This document shows positions 36,251 to 49,370 of a stretch of DNA of 64,000 nt, piece after piece (within the stretch, counting starts at the first letter, position 1; the number at the start of each line of letters is the position of its first letter). The translations under genes were made by a program, and so were the position numbers. Under the pieces are notes generated by a model. The model did no database searches, was not told the DNA's origin, and saw nothing but the letters and a program-made list of their open reading frames with translations. The stretch covers positions 18,706,330 through 18,770,329 of the forward strand of contig CM067566.1 in NCBI GenBank assembly GCA_034336665.1. The letters are read 5' to 3'. Source of the DNA: Luscinia megarhynchos. Its lineage: Eukaryota > Chordata > Aves > Passeriformes > Turdidae.

Positions 36251-39200
36251 CATTCCATGCACTTACTCCTCATAAGTAAGTTGAGGAATTTGGGTTCAGC
36301 AGCCTCTCAAGTTCTGCATACCTTGGCACGCTGAGATCTGACCAGAAAAAAGATAGGAAGGTATTCATTATCCAGTGGTATTCTTTGAGGACATATGCCT
36401 TAGGCTTTGATTATCAAGGAGAAAATTCCATGTTCTCCTTAACTGGACCAACACCTTTCCTCTTCCTTTAGTGCTGCTCACCACAGCAAATGCACAGAGG
36501 GCTCTAATCCTCCCCCTGTCCAAAGCCCAGCTGTGTCCAGTCTGGGATGGGGCTGAAGGCAGCAGTGCTGCAGTGACAATGTGTGCTGAGAACATGGCCC
36601 TGTCTTTCACAGCACCCCAGGTGGGGTGAGGATGGTGCTGCTCCTGTCCTGTTTGCTGCTGACAGGAGCAGGAGGAGCAGATATGGCTATCAGGGTTCAG
36701 AGCCCCTTTCCACCATTTGGCTCTGTTACATTGCACTGCCTGGTGAACTGCACATGTTAAACCTCTCTGCAGAATTCACCAGAACTGCTTCCAGCAGTCA
36801 GGCTTTTACAGATCTTCTTGTTCATCGTGTTAAACACGGCTTGCAAAATGAAGTATGGAGCATTAATAAAAAAGATTGGGATTCACGAGGCATCATAATG
36901 GAGTTAAAGGTGCAGCTATCACAGCTGTCCAAAGTTATCTTAAAAAAATAATGATTTTTAAAATATTCTTTTATGTCCATTTGTTTTAGCATATCTAATG
37001 AATAATGGAAATAATTTCCTTCAAATACATTATCTTCATGCCTCACTGTACTTAAACAGATGCATGATCTTAACTAGGGACTAGTTTTGTTCACTCTAAA
37101 GGGACTAAGTTTGTGCTTAGCTTTAAGCACACTTAAACATTTTTTTATGCAGGGGGTGATATTTCAAGAAAAAGTATCAGCTTCTGTGCATAAAATAAAT
37201 ATTAAGATATCATATAATGTATAATTTACTCAAACCAATTAGCAAGTAAAAAGATTTAGTATGAAAAAAGGTGTATCATTAGACTATGCATTTCTTGCTG
37301 AAGGAAATTTAAAAAAATGTATTTAACTATCTGGAGGTGTAATTTTATATTCACAGGCAAGACTTTGTCCAGACAATTGTTAAGGAATTGAGAAACTTCT
37401 TTCTTTGCAACTTGGCTCAGAGATTTCTGCAGTGGCATGAACAACTTGCAGTTAAGTAAAGCACTTGTGAGTGTGTAGCAGAAGTGCAGTTCCCTTAGGA
37501 AGTAGTTTATTTTTCTTCATATGGATGAGGTAGAATTAACATTCTGTAAGATTTAAATTTTGTGTATTGATATTCTGGTAAAAAAATGATACAATCAATG
37601 GATGAAAAAGAAATGGACATCTCAGGAGTCATAGAAGGATGCCAAGATCAAGGAATAGGAAGAAGTAAATAGTAAGAGAGCACATGGGTATCAGCATATG
37701 TTTTGTATCCTTCCAGTGACAGCACTGGACTTGAAATTTGGCATAGCTGAATTAGATCTTAAAGATCAGTTAGGTTTAGTGAGCTGGCATTTTGCACAAT
37801 TCATTAACTGATATTGACATTTTGTCAAGTAATTAGTGCTGAATATCAAATAGAATGATTTAAGCATTAGGATTTCATTCTTATGGGTATGATGGCACAG
37901 TTATGAAATGTTATCTCTGCTATTAATTCCTGTAAATCTGACATCAGAAAAAATGTGTTTTATAGAAAATGTGGGCAGGGATGCATGCCACTTGGTATTT
38001 CTCACTCTTGTGTAATTCAGTTAAGAACTGAAAAAGCTTGTCAGAGAAGTGACTGACTGGGGTGCTGGCTCTTTGAAGACAATCCTGCTGCAGTGTTTTA
38101 AGTTACATTGTAATGAGCTGCTTCTGGTTGCATAAAAAAGGAAAGAGAAAATCAATTTTTAGAGATGCTGAATAGATTGGTGGTGAACATGAACCAATAA
38201 TTAAAGTACCTCCTATTTAGAATTCTACATCTACCTCTTCAACACAATATTCCTACAGCAAAAATACTTTTGACTGCATGAGCAGTAATAGGAGAGTGTG
38301 AGAAGTTAAGGAAGAAAAATAGTTGGAGAAACAGTTGTGTCTTCACAGTCCTAATCTGGAAAAATTTGTACATAAAGAATAACCACTAAACAATTCCTTT
38401 ATCTTCCTCCCTGAAGTGCAGCCCTTCAGACTTTGAACAAGGCCATGATGTCAATGAAATGCAAGAATGCTTTCAGAATAAATATTTATGAAATAATTCC
38501 AAATATTCAGTAATGCCAATCCGAATTATAAAAGACTGACCATAAATATGACTTCTATCACTGAATTCCTCCAACCCTTCCACAAAGAGAAAAAAGATGA
38601 AGGAGAAATTCACTTTTGTTTCATTCTCATTTACCTTTAAAGCCTTGAACCTCCCCTTTATTCATAGACCCTCCAAAACTTTATTCCTACAGATCTTAGA
38701 CTGGGAACACTGAAGCAACTTGTGGTATCAAAGAGATGTATTCCTTCTTAAAGCGGCAGCACTTCTGTTTTCAGAGCAAGATATGGGAAGCAGGGGCAAA
38801 GGGTCATCAGGTTAAAACTTGCTGACCTGATGGCTGGCTCCTTATATCTGTTTTTAGGTTGAGGCTGAGGCTGCTTCATAATCTGAGCAGATTCTGCATA
38901 ATCAATTGTTTTGTATCAATCTATTCAGTAATCACAGATGTTGCTAGTTTTAGCAAGAAATAAATTTTGTGGGTCATGTTTTTCTTTCCTGATGAAGCAT
39001 AAAAATAATTAATAACTTTGAAAATCGTTTTCTTTGCAGTGCTTGTTTTTGTATTTAATGAAACTGTTGGCTTTTAAACCTCAGGCAGCTCCTTCCTACA
39101 CCTCCAAAATTGCTGTTGTTAGCTCAGGTACCTTTTGTTATTTCCTGCAACATATTTGCCGAAACAGCCTTATCTTGTTCTTGTATGATTATTTCAAAAT

Positions 39201-41360
39201 CACCTAATGTGCCCTGAGTTAAGACAATGAGAGATGTTCCTTCTGTGAAACAAGTCATCCATGAAATGAGGTCAGCAGTCCTTTTTCCTGTATCTCCCTT
39301 ATATTCCTTCATAAATTTGTCATGTCATCATAGCTCCCATTTAAATCAGAAAAAGAGGCAGAGGAGATAAGGAAGAGAGATTATTCTATAAATTTTGTGG
39401 TATTCTATTTGCTCCCTTCCCATGACACTGCACCTACAACATTCCTGTTGTTACTGGAAAAGATTTAATGCCCCTTCAGAATGCTGGGTCTGGTGGCTGA
39501 CAGACTCTTCAGAGACTCTCCTTGGACCCTCTCCATAAACATGTGCCTCTTCTTCATTATTGGTAGACCATGGAGATTTTAAATCCTGATTGACTGAATA
39601 TGACATGATTTGGGAGTAAAAACATGCATTCTTCCCTTCCAATATCAGTATTTCAAGTCTGGAATATCACAAGTTTAATTTCCCTTCCATCAAACATGGA
39701 TAAAAGACATAACGCAAGGACAATAACCTGATGTTGAGAGGATGAATTTCTGGTATGTAAAATGACTGCCATAAACTTAGAGACTTTGCTAGGGCTGAGA
39801 CAGACTGACTAGCCCATTAAAATCTCCAAGATTAAAAATACATGTCCTCTGTCATACTCAAATAATTAAGTCCTTTGTGATTTGATTTTTAGATTTGAAG
39901 AGAACTTCTAAAAAGAACCCCACTTTACCTGGATTAGTTCCTGTGGTGTCAATCTTCTCAAAGAACTCTAAACTATAACTGAAGTTTCTACCTTCTGTCC
40001 TTTACTATTTATTCCATATGAGAAGTTGAGAAAGATACATTTTTTTGTTTCTAAATTCAGCTATTCTTTCCTTGGTGGGATTGTTTTTCTTCTTCACCCC
40101 CACTGTCCCTGACTCCAGCTTGTAATAGGTGTCATTATATTTCAGTTCCCTAAGTTTATGTTTCATGCTGAGGGAAAATAATACTCCTGATTAAAAAGTA
40201 AACTACATGTACTATAATATTTAAAATAGTAGATTTCAGTCATCTTTGATTATGCTTCATCAAGTGTATCTTTATCTACAAACTGTTTAAAATTCACAAA
40301 ATGCACAAAAGGAGTTGTTTGACTGTTCTGGTATTCTTGTTACTCTGTTGAATTGAACCTGTCTCATGGTTATGCATATTCTGTTTTCTGGTTGGAAATG
40401 GGAAAGTTATTCTCATCTTTTATGCTACATGCTAATATAATGTAGATAATAAATCATGTAAAAGCTTGGAGCATTTAATTTATGAAAGGCAAAAAAGTTT
40501 TTCTGAAAAAAAAATAAAAACACACCAAAGCAAGAGCAAAGAGGAATAATAGAGCTATTTTTTTATTACTTGTACATCTTTTAAATCAAATTTATTTCAA
40601 AATCTGCATGTTGCTAAATAACAAGCAGTGGTACTACATGCCACATTAAGGATTTCAGGAATTCATTAAAATGATTTAAACTTTTTTTGGGTAAAAGTCA
40701 AACGAACTGACAAAATATCAGAGCTGAGAATAACACCCAGGCTATTGCTGTGCCAGTTGCTGCACTTGCTACAACAGACCTAAATGGGTTATTCTTAAGC
40801 CTCCAACATGAAAGTATATTTAGCATTTTTAAAATGCTTTTCTTTCATTTTGAGGCAGTTTTGTAAGAAGTGCTATGGAAATCTAAGGCACAGAGAAATC
40901 TTTTAGATCATCAATGCTTGAACACAAGCAATGCAAGCAGGGTTTGAATTGTCTCGCAGACAAATGATACTTCCTGCTGAGCTGACCCATTCTGTGACAC
41001 TATTTAAGTGGATTTTTTTTTTTCCTGTTTATGATCTCTTATTTGTTCTATTACACTTCAAAGCTGTATTCTGTAATTTCACACAGCTCCTGGAACTTTC
41101 ATCTTCAGGACTTCGTATGCTTTACTTAATTAAGTGATGTACAGGCTTTAAGATACAGAGTTTGGACGTAAAGGATTATGTTATATGACATACAGAGCTG
41201 ATCTGCTCTGAGGTTCCATATGATGTGGTTATTCTTATTTTGATCTCAATTAAATGCAGCTAAACAATGATCTGCCTCTAACTACTAAATGGAGATGACT
41301 TTTGTCTAATTCTATTCACATACAGGGAATTTTTTTTATTATAAAACATATTTTACAGTA
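36251..41360. other. Non-coding DNA with one GC-richer patch
   Basis: A patch at about 36470-36740 is richer in G and C and open on both strands (122-codon frames in each direction). I cannot assign it to a repeat family or gene. The rest is AT-rich with isolated A and T runs and no supported exon. Confidence 0.5.
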
Positions 41361-41392
41361 ATCTATTTGAACTATATATAGTCTAAATAGAT
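41361..41392. repeat. 32-base AT-rich palindrome
   Basis: The arms of 16 bases pair at 14 positions around the centre at 41376/41377, with the outer 8 bases (atctattt and aaatagat) and the inner 6 perfect. It lies in AT-rich DNA and could extrude a cruciform. No duplicated flanks suggesting a small transposon were seen. Confidence 0.7.
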
Positions 41393-42517
41393 AAAAAATG
41401 TACTTTGAATAAACAGTTATATATGCATATATTAATATATATATGTACAAGAATACTACCATCATGGAGAAAGAAAAAAGTAAAAATTTTATATTTTCCA
41501 CTTTCAAACAAAATCAGAAGCATGCTTGTTTAAAGAAAGCCATCATAGAGTCATAATATATGGAGAAAGAATCATCTGCTTAAGTGTATTTCTAATCCAT
41601 TTCACATACCAAGATCTCATAAATGCTCTTTTCAAGAGCTGCCTTCACAGGTGCATCACCTTGTAAAGAGAAGTCTTTGTGGAAAGTTATATATAGGTAG
41701 GAACTAATGTTGTATATTTAGTACTGGCTTATAAATACTGTATGATAAAGCACCACCCCCTTGGAGAGAATTTTTATATTTTTTCATCTTGTCATTGCAT
41801 ATCCATCGATGCCTTTCTTTTGAAGAAAGCAAGAAGAGTAGCATTTCATCCTAGCAATAACTTTCAGAAACTATCTGCCTAAATATGCTGATATGACATA
41901 CAACAAATACTAACAGTGATGAGAAAGAAAAGTTAAAATCTACAAGGGTCTGCATGCCAGCTGAAAGTTGTGTAGTCTCAATCTGTGTATCACCACTGAA
42001 ATAATTCCTCTGATATTTGGCCCTGAAATGTTAAAATGTGAGTGTAACGTGTGTGTGTTAGAGACTGTTGTGAACTTACTCAAAAGATATTTTTTAAAAT
42101 CTCCCTTTGTGGTTGAGAAGATAATTTTAAAGCTAGAGTGCTAAGGCTACCTGAAAATAGAAATTATTACCCAGTGTGATCTGTTGGCAATAATTTATAA
42201 TAATTTATACTGAATTTGGTTGAAAAGTAAGGAAAAATGCTGAATTAATAAAAATTGCAATTAGGAAATATTTAAATATAGCTAAGCACTGAGTTGCAAT
42301 ATAGAAATTAAGACTATTTATATGTTACCATTAAGGAGATTTATTTTCTCTTGTCAAAAATCATCAGAACAACGTATTCAGCTGGTTTTGATGTGAAACT
42401 GAATCTCTCCATACTGTCTTGTAGGAGCTGTGGATCAAATGGCTTGTGATGTGGGCTACCCTCCTCAGCTGAATTGCCTGTAAGTCTGCAATGGGTAAAA
42501 ATTGTACACCCTAGGTA
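41393..42517. other. Non-coding DNA, no gene seen
   Basis: AT-rich. Near the right end, 42425-42479 is a short splice-like segment (acceptor ctgtcttgtag, donor gtaagt) open in one frame, too short to call. Confidence 0.45.
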
Positions 42518-42594
42518 TAAAATACTCTTGGGCACATGGTGTGACTCTTGGGGATGGTGCTGTGAGGGCTGGGAGTCAGTTCTGCTATTCTGTG
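42518..42594 (+). mobile_element. CR1 non-LTR retrotransposon, short 3' tail with internal loss
   Basis: The sequence gggcacatggtgtgactctt, then ggggatggtgctgtgagggctggga and a terminal ctattctgtg, follows the same tail type as 9988-10131. The middle part that normally names the target of gatgatcc-type sequence is missing, so about 30-40 bases have been deleted. Sense orientation. Confidence 0.65.
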
Positions 42595-45500
42595 AAAATC
42601 AGCACAAAAGCTTGACATAAAATTCCTTCCCTGCATAAGAGCACACTTGTATAACCTGGCCAAAAAGAAGCCTCTTTTCTGACTCTGATCATGCTGAGGT
42701 ATGTATGGTAAAGTTAGTTAATATCTCATGCTTGTCAAGAGGAGTACAATATAAGTACATGCTTGGTACCCTGGGAGCCTTAAAAAATAAAGGAAAGAAA
42801 AAAAAAGGAAAATATGAGGATTTCCCTTCAGATCAATAAAAAGGCTGGTGTTCTTTTAAGGATCAGAAAAAATGATACATGCTATATTTTGGCACTATGA
42901 AATGTCAATGTATGCATCTAGTTCTGTCTGCCTGTGATCCTGAATTCCTTGTGTGGGTCAAAATTTAATTTAACCAGCAAACAGTTGCTTGTCAAACCCT
43001 GTAAAGTTCACCAGTTCCCTGAGAAAGTCTTTAGAACTTCGAGTTGTAGAAGTATTTGAGAGATATAATTTATTCTCTCTCCTTCATTATTTCATCCTTT
43101 GTATGGGTCCAGTAATAACTGGTTAGCTAATATTCATAAAATGTTTGGCATGTATAAATTGATTTGCCAGGCTTTGTTTAGGCAGCAGATTGAATGATAA
43201 GGTGCATTTATGTAAGCTACCCTACTGGAGACTAAGTGCAACATCTTATTTGCTGACATTTATATAGGGTAAAAATACATACGGGGAAGAAATACAACTG
43301 CTTTCTCCAACAGAAAGCTATTTATTCCCCTCTTGTAATGCAATATAATAGAAGACAGGAGGATGATTGGGCTGAGGAAAAAATTGTTAGCCAGGTAGTG
43401 AAGGTGAATAAAAGCTAGAAAGAATCAGTGGGAAAATAAACATTATCTTTTAAATTCAATCCAGCATCTGTTCCTGTGGAAACTGGTTAGGACTCTGGGA
43501 GAAGCTACTGGCTGGGCACTGGCAGCTCTAACTAACCCAGCATTACCATTCTCTGTTGGGTACATCTGCTTAGGTCAAGAGGTTGAAAGGGGCTCAACTT
43601 TTAACTAGTGTGTTGGAAAGTCAGGTTCAACAAGATTTCCTCTGTGTGTGTGCATGTGACAGGAAAATTTTCTTTCAGTATATAGTGAAAGGAAGATGAT
43701 TAATGATTTAGGATTCTTTTCACACTGCAGTAAAAATTAATTAAAGATGTGCTGCCTTTAAGCAATTCTATGCTTACAATGATAAATATGGAAATGTGCT
43801 GCATTTTGCAGAATAAAACCCTCTGTCTTTACAACACACAGAAATGAATTGTATTCAACATCCTCTTTTATGTAAACACTGTGAAAATCAATTGTTAAGG
43901 GTTCAGCTGAATGTCTCTCCATGATTAAAGAAAAGCAATACTGGTGGTAGCATCTTCAATAGCAAATACTTTTTCTCACTTAAGAAAGAATTGGAAAGAA
44001 AAGATTTTTGTCTTCTGTGGATATAAGGGCAAGCAAGGGGAAGAGGCAGGTTCAATAAATACTTTCAGTAGCTAAATATATTGCAATTATGCTGAATTGG
44101 GGGAGAAATATTTTTGGTATTGTTTATTAGACTTAATTGTGTTAGATGTGAGCTCTGAAACTATTATCACAAACGGGCCCCCAATCCTTTACCCCTTCTA
44201 TTCTTACAAAATGAAGCAGAGTAATATTTATTTTTATTGACACTGAGAAATAATTCCTTATTTCAAATCCCAATGTCTGTCTCTCTATTACTATATTAAA
44301 TAAAATCTCTTATTCTCAAACTTCCACACAACTTTGAATGCAACTGCAGCTTTCTTTTCCTCTATTCCATTTCCTTTTTCCTTCCTGTAGTTGCCATTTT
44401 GAGGGTGTTGGGAGCATTCCTGGTCTTTTCTTCTCCCTCCCTGCCTCCTGCACAGCAGCCTGTCCTACAGCCTGTCTAGAATAGCCACAGCAGCTCTCAT
44501 CTTCTCTGCCCCTGACTTACCTCCTAGATCAACCTCTGCCATGCTGCCAGAAGTGACTTGTTCAAAAAGTGCCTTTCATCTGCTTTCTGCTTGCTCACCT
44601 GTTCTTCAGGCTTGTAAATCCTGCTGCAGTTTACAGTGGTGATAAAGTAAACCAAGATTAGAAAAAAAAGTATTTAGAAAATCCTCTTCATTAGGAACTT
44701 GTGTGTGATCTTGCTATTCTTATAGAAAAATGCTTTAATACTGTTACTGATTTACTGTTAAGTGACTATGTGTAAGTCTCTGTATGGCACATCAACTAGA
44801 GAATTTAATTGGTTAAATGAGAATAGAAATATTCTCAGGAATATTTCTTGTTCCCTCTGGAATCTGAGGATAAAGGGAAGAAGGAAAGAACGTTGTAACT
44901 GAGAGCTCAGTATGTAACTACTTTTTAGAGAGAAAGCAGAATTATTTGCAGAGCCTCAAGTATCAGCAGTAGGTGGGCAGTTGCCTCCGTGCCCCCCTCC
45001 AGCCATGCCTGCATTTCCTCTTTTGAAGTAATTATCCTTATGTCCTTTATGTGCTGACCAGTGTATGAAAAGAGATTTGCACATCAGTGCCAAGGCACTG
45101 GAACTACATTGGCATAAGTGGAATTACAAGCTGAAGGGTCATCCAAATCTGTCCATTTAAGAATTAAGACATAGTTGAGATGCAGAGAGAAGGATATCTT
45201 GGTTTCTGAAAATTCAGCTAAACACAGATGTATTTTTGGCATGAAAGAAAATTTTCTTGTAATATGGGTAAAGATAATATAGAACTAAAAGTTCTAGAAA
45301 ACTGACAGATGAGTTTTTAGCACCTCTGAGGATGAATGTTTTGATGTAGGCGTAAAGTGCTAATGAATTAGCCTTTCAAATACAAATGGAGAAAACATGC
45401 CTCATTCTAGTCCTAGAGCATGAAAAGTGTTTGCTCAAACCAAAAATGATCATATGCTTTAGCAAACTATGACATGAGTGGAAATTTCCACTTGGTCAAG

Positions 45501-48500
45501 AGCAATTAGGTTTTTTGGTACAGGCTTTAGAAGTGCAGTAAGTAAAATTCATATTATCTCACTGAGTTTAGGATATTTTACCTATGTTTTAATCAGTGTT
45601 GTTGAGGCTTGGATAGAAAAATTAAATAAGCTAGGAAGAAATGAGGATATGAGTGCTCTGAACTAGGTTACGGGAGGCCTATGACCAAAAATATTGGAGA
45701 AGGTGTGTGCCCTTGGGATACATTTCTGTTTGCCCAGCAGATTTGCCTTCTTCTCTTGGAGTGGAACCAGGTCTGTGCTTGAAAAATCCTCTTAAAAATC
45801 TTACAAGTAAAGCCCAGTGAGTGAGAACTGTTCAAATCTGCTTAATTATGAAAACAGAAATATTTAAACAAAAATAGGAAAGATTTTCTGACCACAAGTG
45901 GAAAAAAGCTGGGAATGTTGGTTTGACACTCTTGCCCCAGCAGCCACTATCCTCCATTACTCCCTGTGGCTATACCAGCCTGTTGGTAATTTTTTACCTA
46001 GAGGCTTTTCTATTCCTGCTTTACAGTTTGCAATCCATTCAGTTCTGTCACTGCCTTTGCAAGGTCCTGATGGAAACCAGAGCACTGGAATGATGTGTGT
46101 TAAAAACAAACTCCTCTTAAAAAGGGAGAAGAAGTGAGAGGTGTTATTGGATATAACTGTTTACTCTGGCAAGGGAACTGTGAATTGTCTTAAATGGCCA
46201 GCAGCAGCTCAGCCTCTCCAAGGCAGGGAGTGAGGGAGAGTTTGTACTTACAGCAGTAATTACAGCTGCTGCTCATTCCCTACTCTAGAGAAATTAAGCT
46301 GCTCCTGATTTGAGCAGTAGTTTCACGGTACAAAGTGCTATGTCTCAGTGCCTGTTGACTTTTATTTTTCTTCCTTCCCTCCTGCAGCACCTCCCTCCTT
46401 TGTGCTGTGTCAGCGCAAGTCTTTGTTCATGTTCGGTGAATTGGGAATTAGGGAATTAATCTGACTTTAAAAAAACACAACAAACCCGATTACTTCTATG
46501 CCTAAAAACCCTCTGATGTGAGAAATTAGGACTGAGTGTACAGAATGAAATTACTGTAGGATCCCTTTTGGTGCTGGAAAAACTTGGGCTTTTTATGTGT
46601 GCCTAACAGACAGCCTTATTCTGTGCTCACAGAGATAATGGAGTCACTGAATAGGTGGTGTAAAAAAGCATGACTATCCATCAATTCCACCCTTTCTACT
46701 AGGCAGACTGTCACTAAACATTAATAAAATCTCATTGTTACTCAGCTTTAAACCTTCAACATCAGCAGTGCTATGCCATAACTAAGTACAAATCTTATTA
46801 GGAAAAAAGCATTACCTTTTAGATTTTCCCCTGAAGAAGAAATATCTCACTGTTGCATTCATTGCTAAACAGAAACACTATTATTTCAGTAAAGAGTTTA
46901 TAAACATTAAAAGAAACTGAGTGAGATTTATGGGATTTAAACCTTCGTTTCATTATTTGTTAACAGGCTTCAGCTCCCGCATGCTACTTCAAACATGCCT
47001 CTTGAATACACTTTTCTGCAGTTTTGTGTCTTGAAAGACTGGAAAAAAAATCTTTCTTACCTGAGCTGGATTCTCTCAGAAACTCAGCAAGAAGACCTGA
47101 TGCCAATTACAGGTTTAAGCAGCTGTACAAACAGCACTGAATGTGCAAAAATGCATCTCAAATGAATACTTTCTAGTTAGACTATCATTTCTCTCATGAC
47201 TATTTCAGTTATAAAGTTGGTTTTTTTTAATTGACTAATAAAAATCCTGCTAAGAAAAAATTTGTTATAACTTAATTTCCCTTTGACTGGGCTTATCATG
47301 GATTGCATTCAGCAAAAATTATTTATTTTCTTGACAAAGTATGAAGTTTGCTGGTGCTAGTTAGAGCCAATACATAGACAAATGCTTATGGGCTGAAAGG
47401 TTAATACATCATACATTATTCCTTTGCAGTGACATGCAAAATTTGCAACTGGCTTCTTTATATTTACAACAAAATATTTATCTTTTCCATGGACAGGAAT
47501 ACCCACAAATGTTTGATTTTATCGACAGATTAGCAACTCATTTTTAAAACTCACGATCCTTGTATATCATCTCTTATTTTTCACTTCATTACATTACTTT
47601 AATATTTTACTCTTTATGGGGATGGGATAAGAGAAGTCAATTGTAATTTGATTGAATAAATGTCATGCAAGAAGTTTCGTAGAATAACAATCTTGCAAAG
47701 AAATGTTCTAGCAGGGGTTTAATGTGTTGTGTCCTCTGAGAACTCTTTGGTAGTTGTTTTCAGATGCACAGGAATATCTCTATAGAAGTAAAGATGACAA
47801 AATCACTGACCTCTATGCTCTAAAGATGAAGGCTTGAAAATCAGGATAAAAAGAAATGTTTAGTGGCAAAGAACAGAAAAGGAAGGAAAGTTTCAGTTTT
47901 CTAAGAAGAAGAAATTCAGAGGCTGATAAGATCTGAATGTTATGAAGGCTTTAAAATCACTGGGGATATGGGAGAATGAAGTATATTTTAGTAGCTGCCA
48001 AACATGTGGTATAGCTAGATCAGTGTATAAACTAAACTGAAACAATGCCACAGCAATGCCTTGTCAAAATTTCACCATCAAGCAAAACTGCTGCACTAAA
48101 TGAGGCAAAAATGAAGCAAATTAGAAACTTTCAACAGCTTCTGAGTCAGCTGGTGGTGTTACCAGGATGGAGGTTTGCACAGTGTCTAGCCAGCCATTCA
48201 TATCAGTCATTGCTTTGTAGAGATATTCTTACTTTTTTGCTCATATTATAACTTCAAAGAGAAAGCTGCACTTTCAGCCAATGAGAAAAGAATGTAGAAA
48301 ATTAATAGAGGACTTCTGCATGGTTCAGTAAGATGATTACAAACTGGATTTTTTGTCTAATTTTTCAAGTGTGGAAAAAAATCTTGGATAGAATGATTAC
48401 AGTCAAGAGAAACCAATTAAACAGATTTGTGTCCCATGGAATGTCTCAAGTGTATTAATCTCTATGTAAATTCTGCTTTCAAGTAGTCAGAAAAGCCTCT

Positions 48501-49230
48501 TTATACCCATTCCTCCCTAAAAAATGGTAAATAAAAAGTGGAGGCTGTTGGTAGATTCATGTTTGAGGTATTTATAATCAAATGCTTTAAGAAAAGGAAG
48601 ATAGTCTATGAAAATGTAAAATGAAGTGATAACCCAACCTTTCCCCCTGCTGCTGAGTCTTTTGTCTGGTGTGTTATCTGTGGCTGTAGTGTTCTTAAAA
48701 CAAACCAAGGACATTATTCATTCACAACCTGTAGTATTAACATTGTCAAGTCAAGCACTCAGAAGATAAGAAGTGCCAGTTTAGGTTCCCATCTGCATCT
48801 TATTTTGTCCCTGCCTAGCTGTTTATGTTGTTAGCTATTTTTTGACAAATGTACAAATTCTTTTTCTTTTTACATTATTTTGGCATATTTAAACATCTCT
48901 GGATTTTTAACATTGACAACGCAGGCAAATTACTTAAAAGTCCTTATTTCTGTAAAAATATTCCTAATGCACTGGTGGGGTATTTGTAAAGAAGTAGTAT
49001 GTCCTGGAATCATTTTCACAACTGTATCAGGTCTTCCTTTTGCTGAGCACGTTGCTATTGCAGGTCTGTCTTCACTGCCATAGTCCCTTCTAGGCTACCT
49101 GAGCCTCCTCCTTCATCCATGTCCTACCTATCATTCATGCTTGTTTTATCCAAGGTGTATTGACCACACTCATAGGGCAGCCTTTCTATAATGCATTTAT
49201 ATTATTTTCTATAATGCAAGGTCTTTTCAG
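42595..49230. other. Non-coding DNA; GC-richer patch at 44.4-44.6 kb
   Basis: Mostly AT-rich. At 44400-44640 the composition shifts and the minus strand shows two consensus-like donors (gtaagt ending at 44521, gtgagc near 44597) and an ATG at 44542-44540 in a favourable start context. At 46388 there is a very strong plus-strand acceptor (long C/T tract ending ctgcag). Neither can be extended into a gene. Confidence 0.45.
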
Positions 49231-49370
49231 GCTGCTCTGTGCTTCATGCAGCAGCAAAGGGTGATGAGAAAGGGCTGGAGTTCAAGGTTTTTATATTTGG
49301 TGGAGATGGTGCTGACTGCCTTGTACCCTGTGAAGCTGAAAGATGTGCCAATGAAAGGAGCAGGGTTAAG
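49231..49370 (+). other. Candidate exon (140 bases)
   Basis: An acceptor ending gtcttttcag at 49230 and a good donor, aag followed by gtgaga at 49371, bound 140 bases with two of three frames open. One frame contains FIFGGDGADCLVPCEAERC and is Cys-rich towards its end; the other contains VEMVLTALYPVKLKDVP. Two open frames weaken the case for coding; a non-coding exon or chance are alternatives. No matching partner exon was found. Confidence 0.2.
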
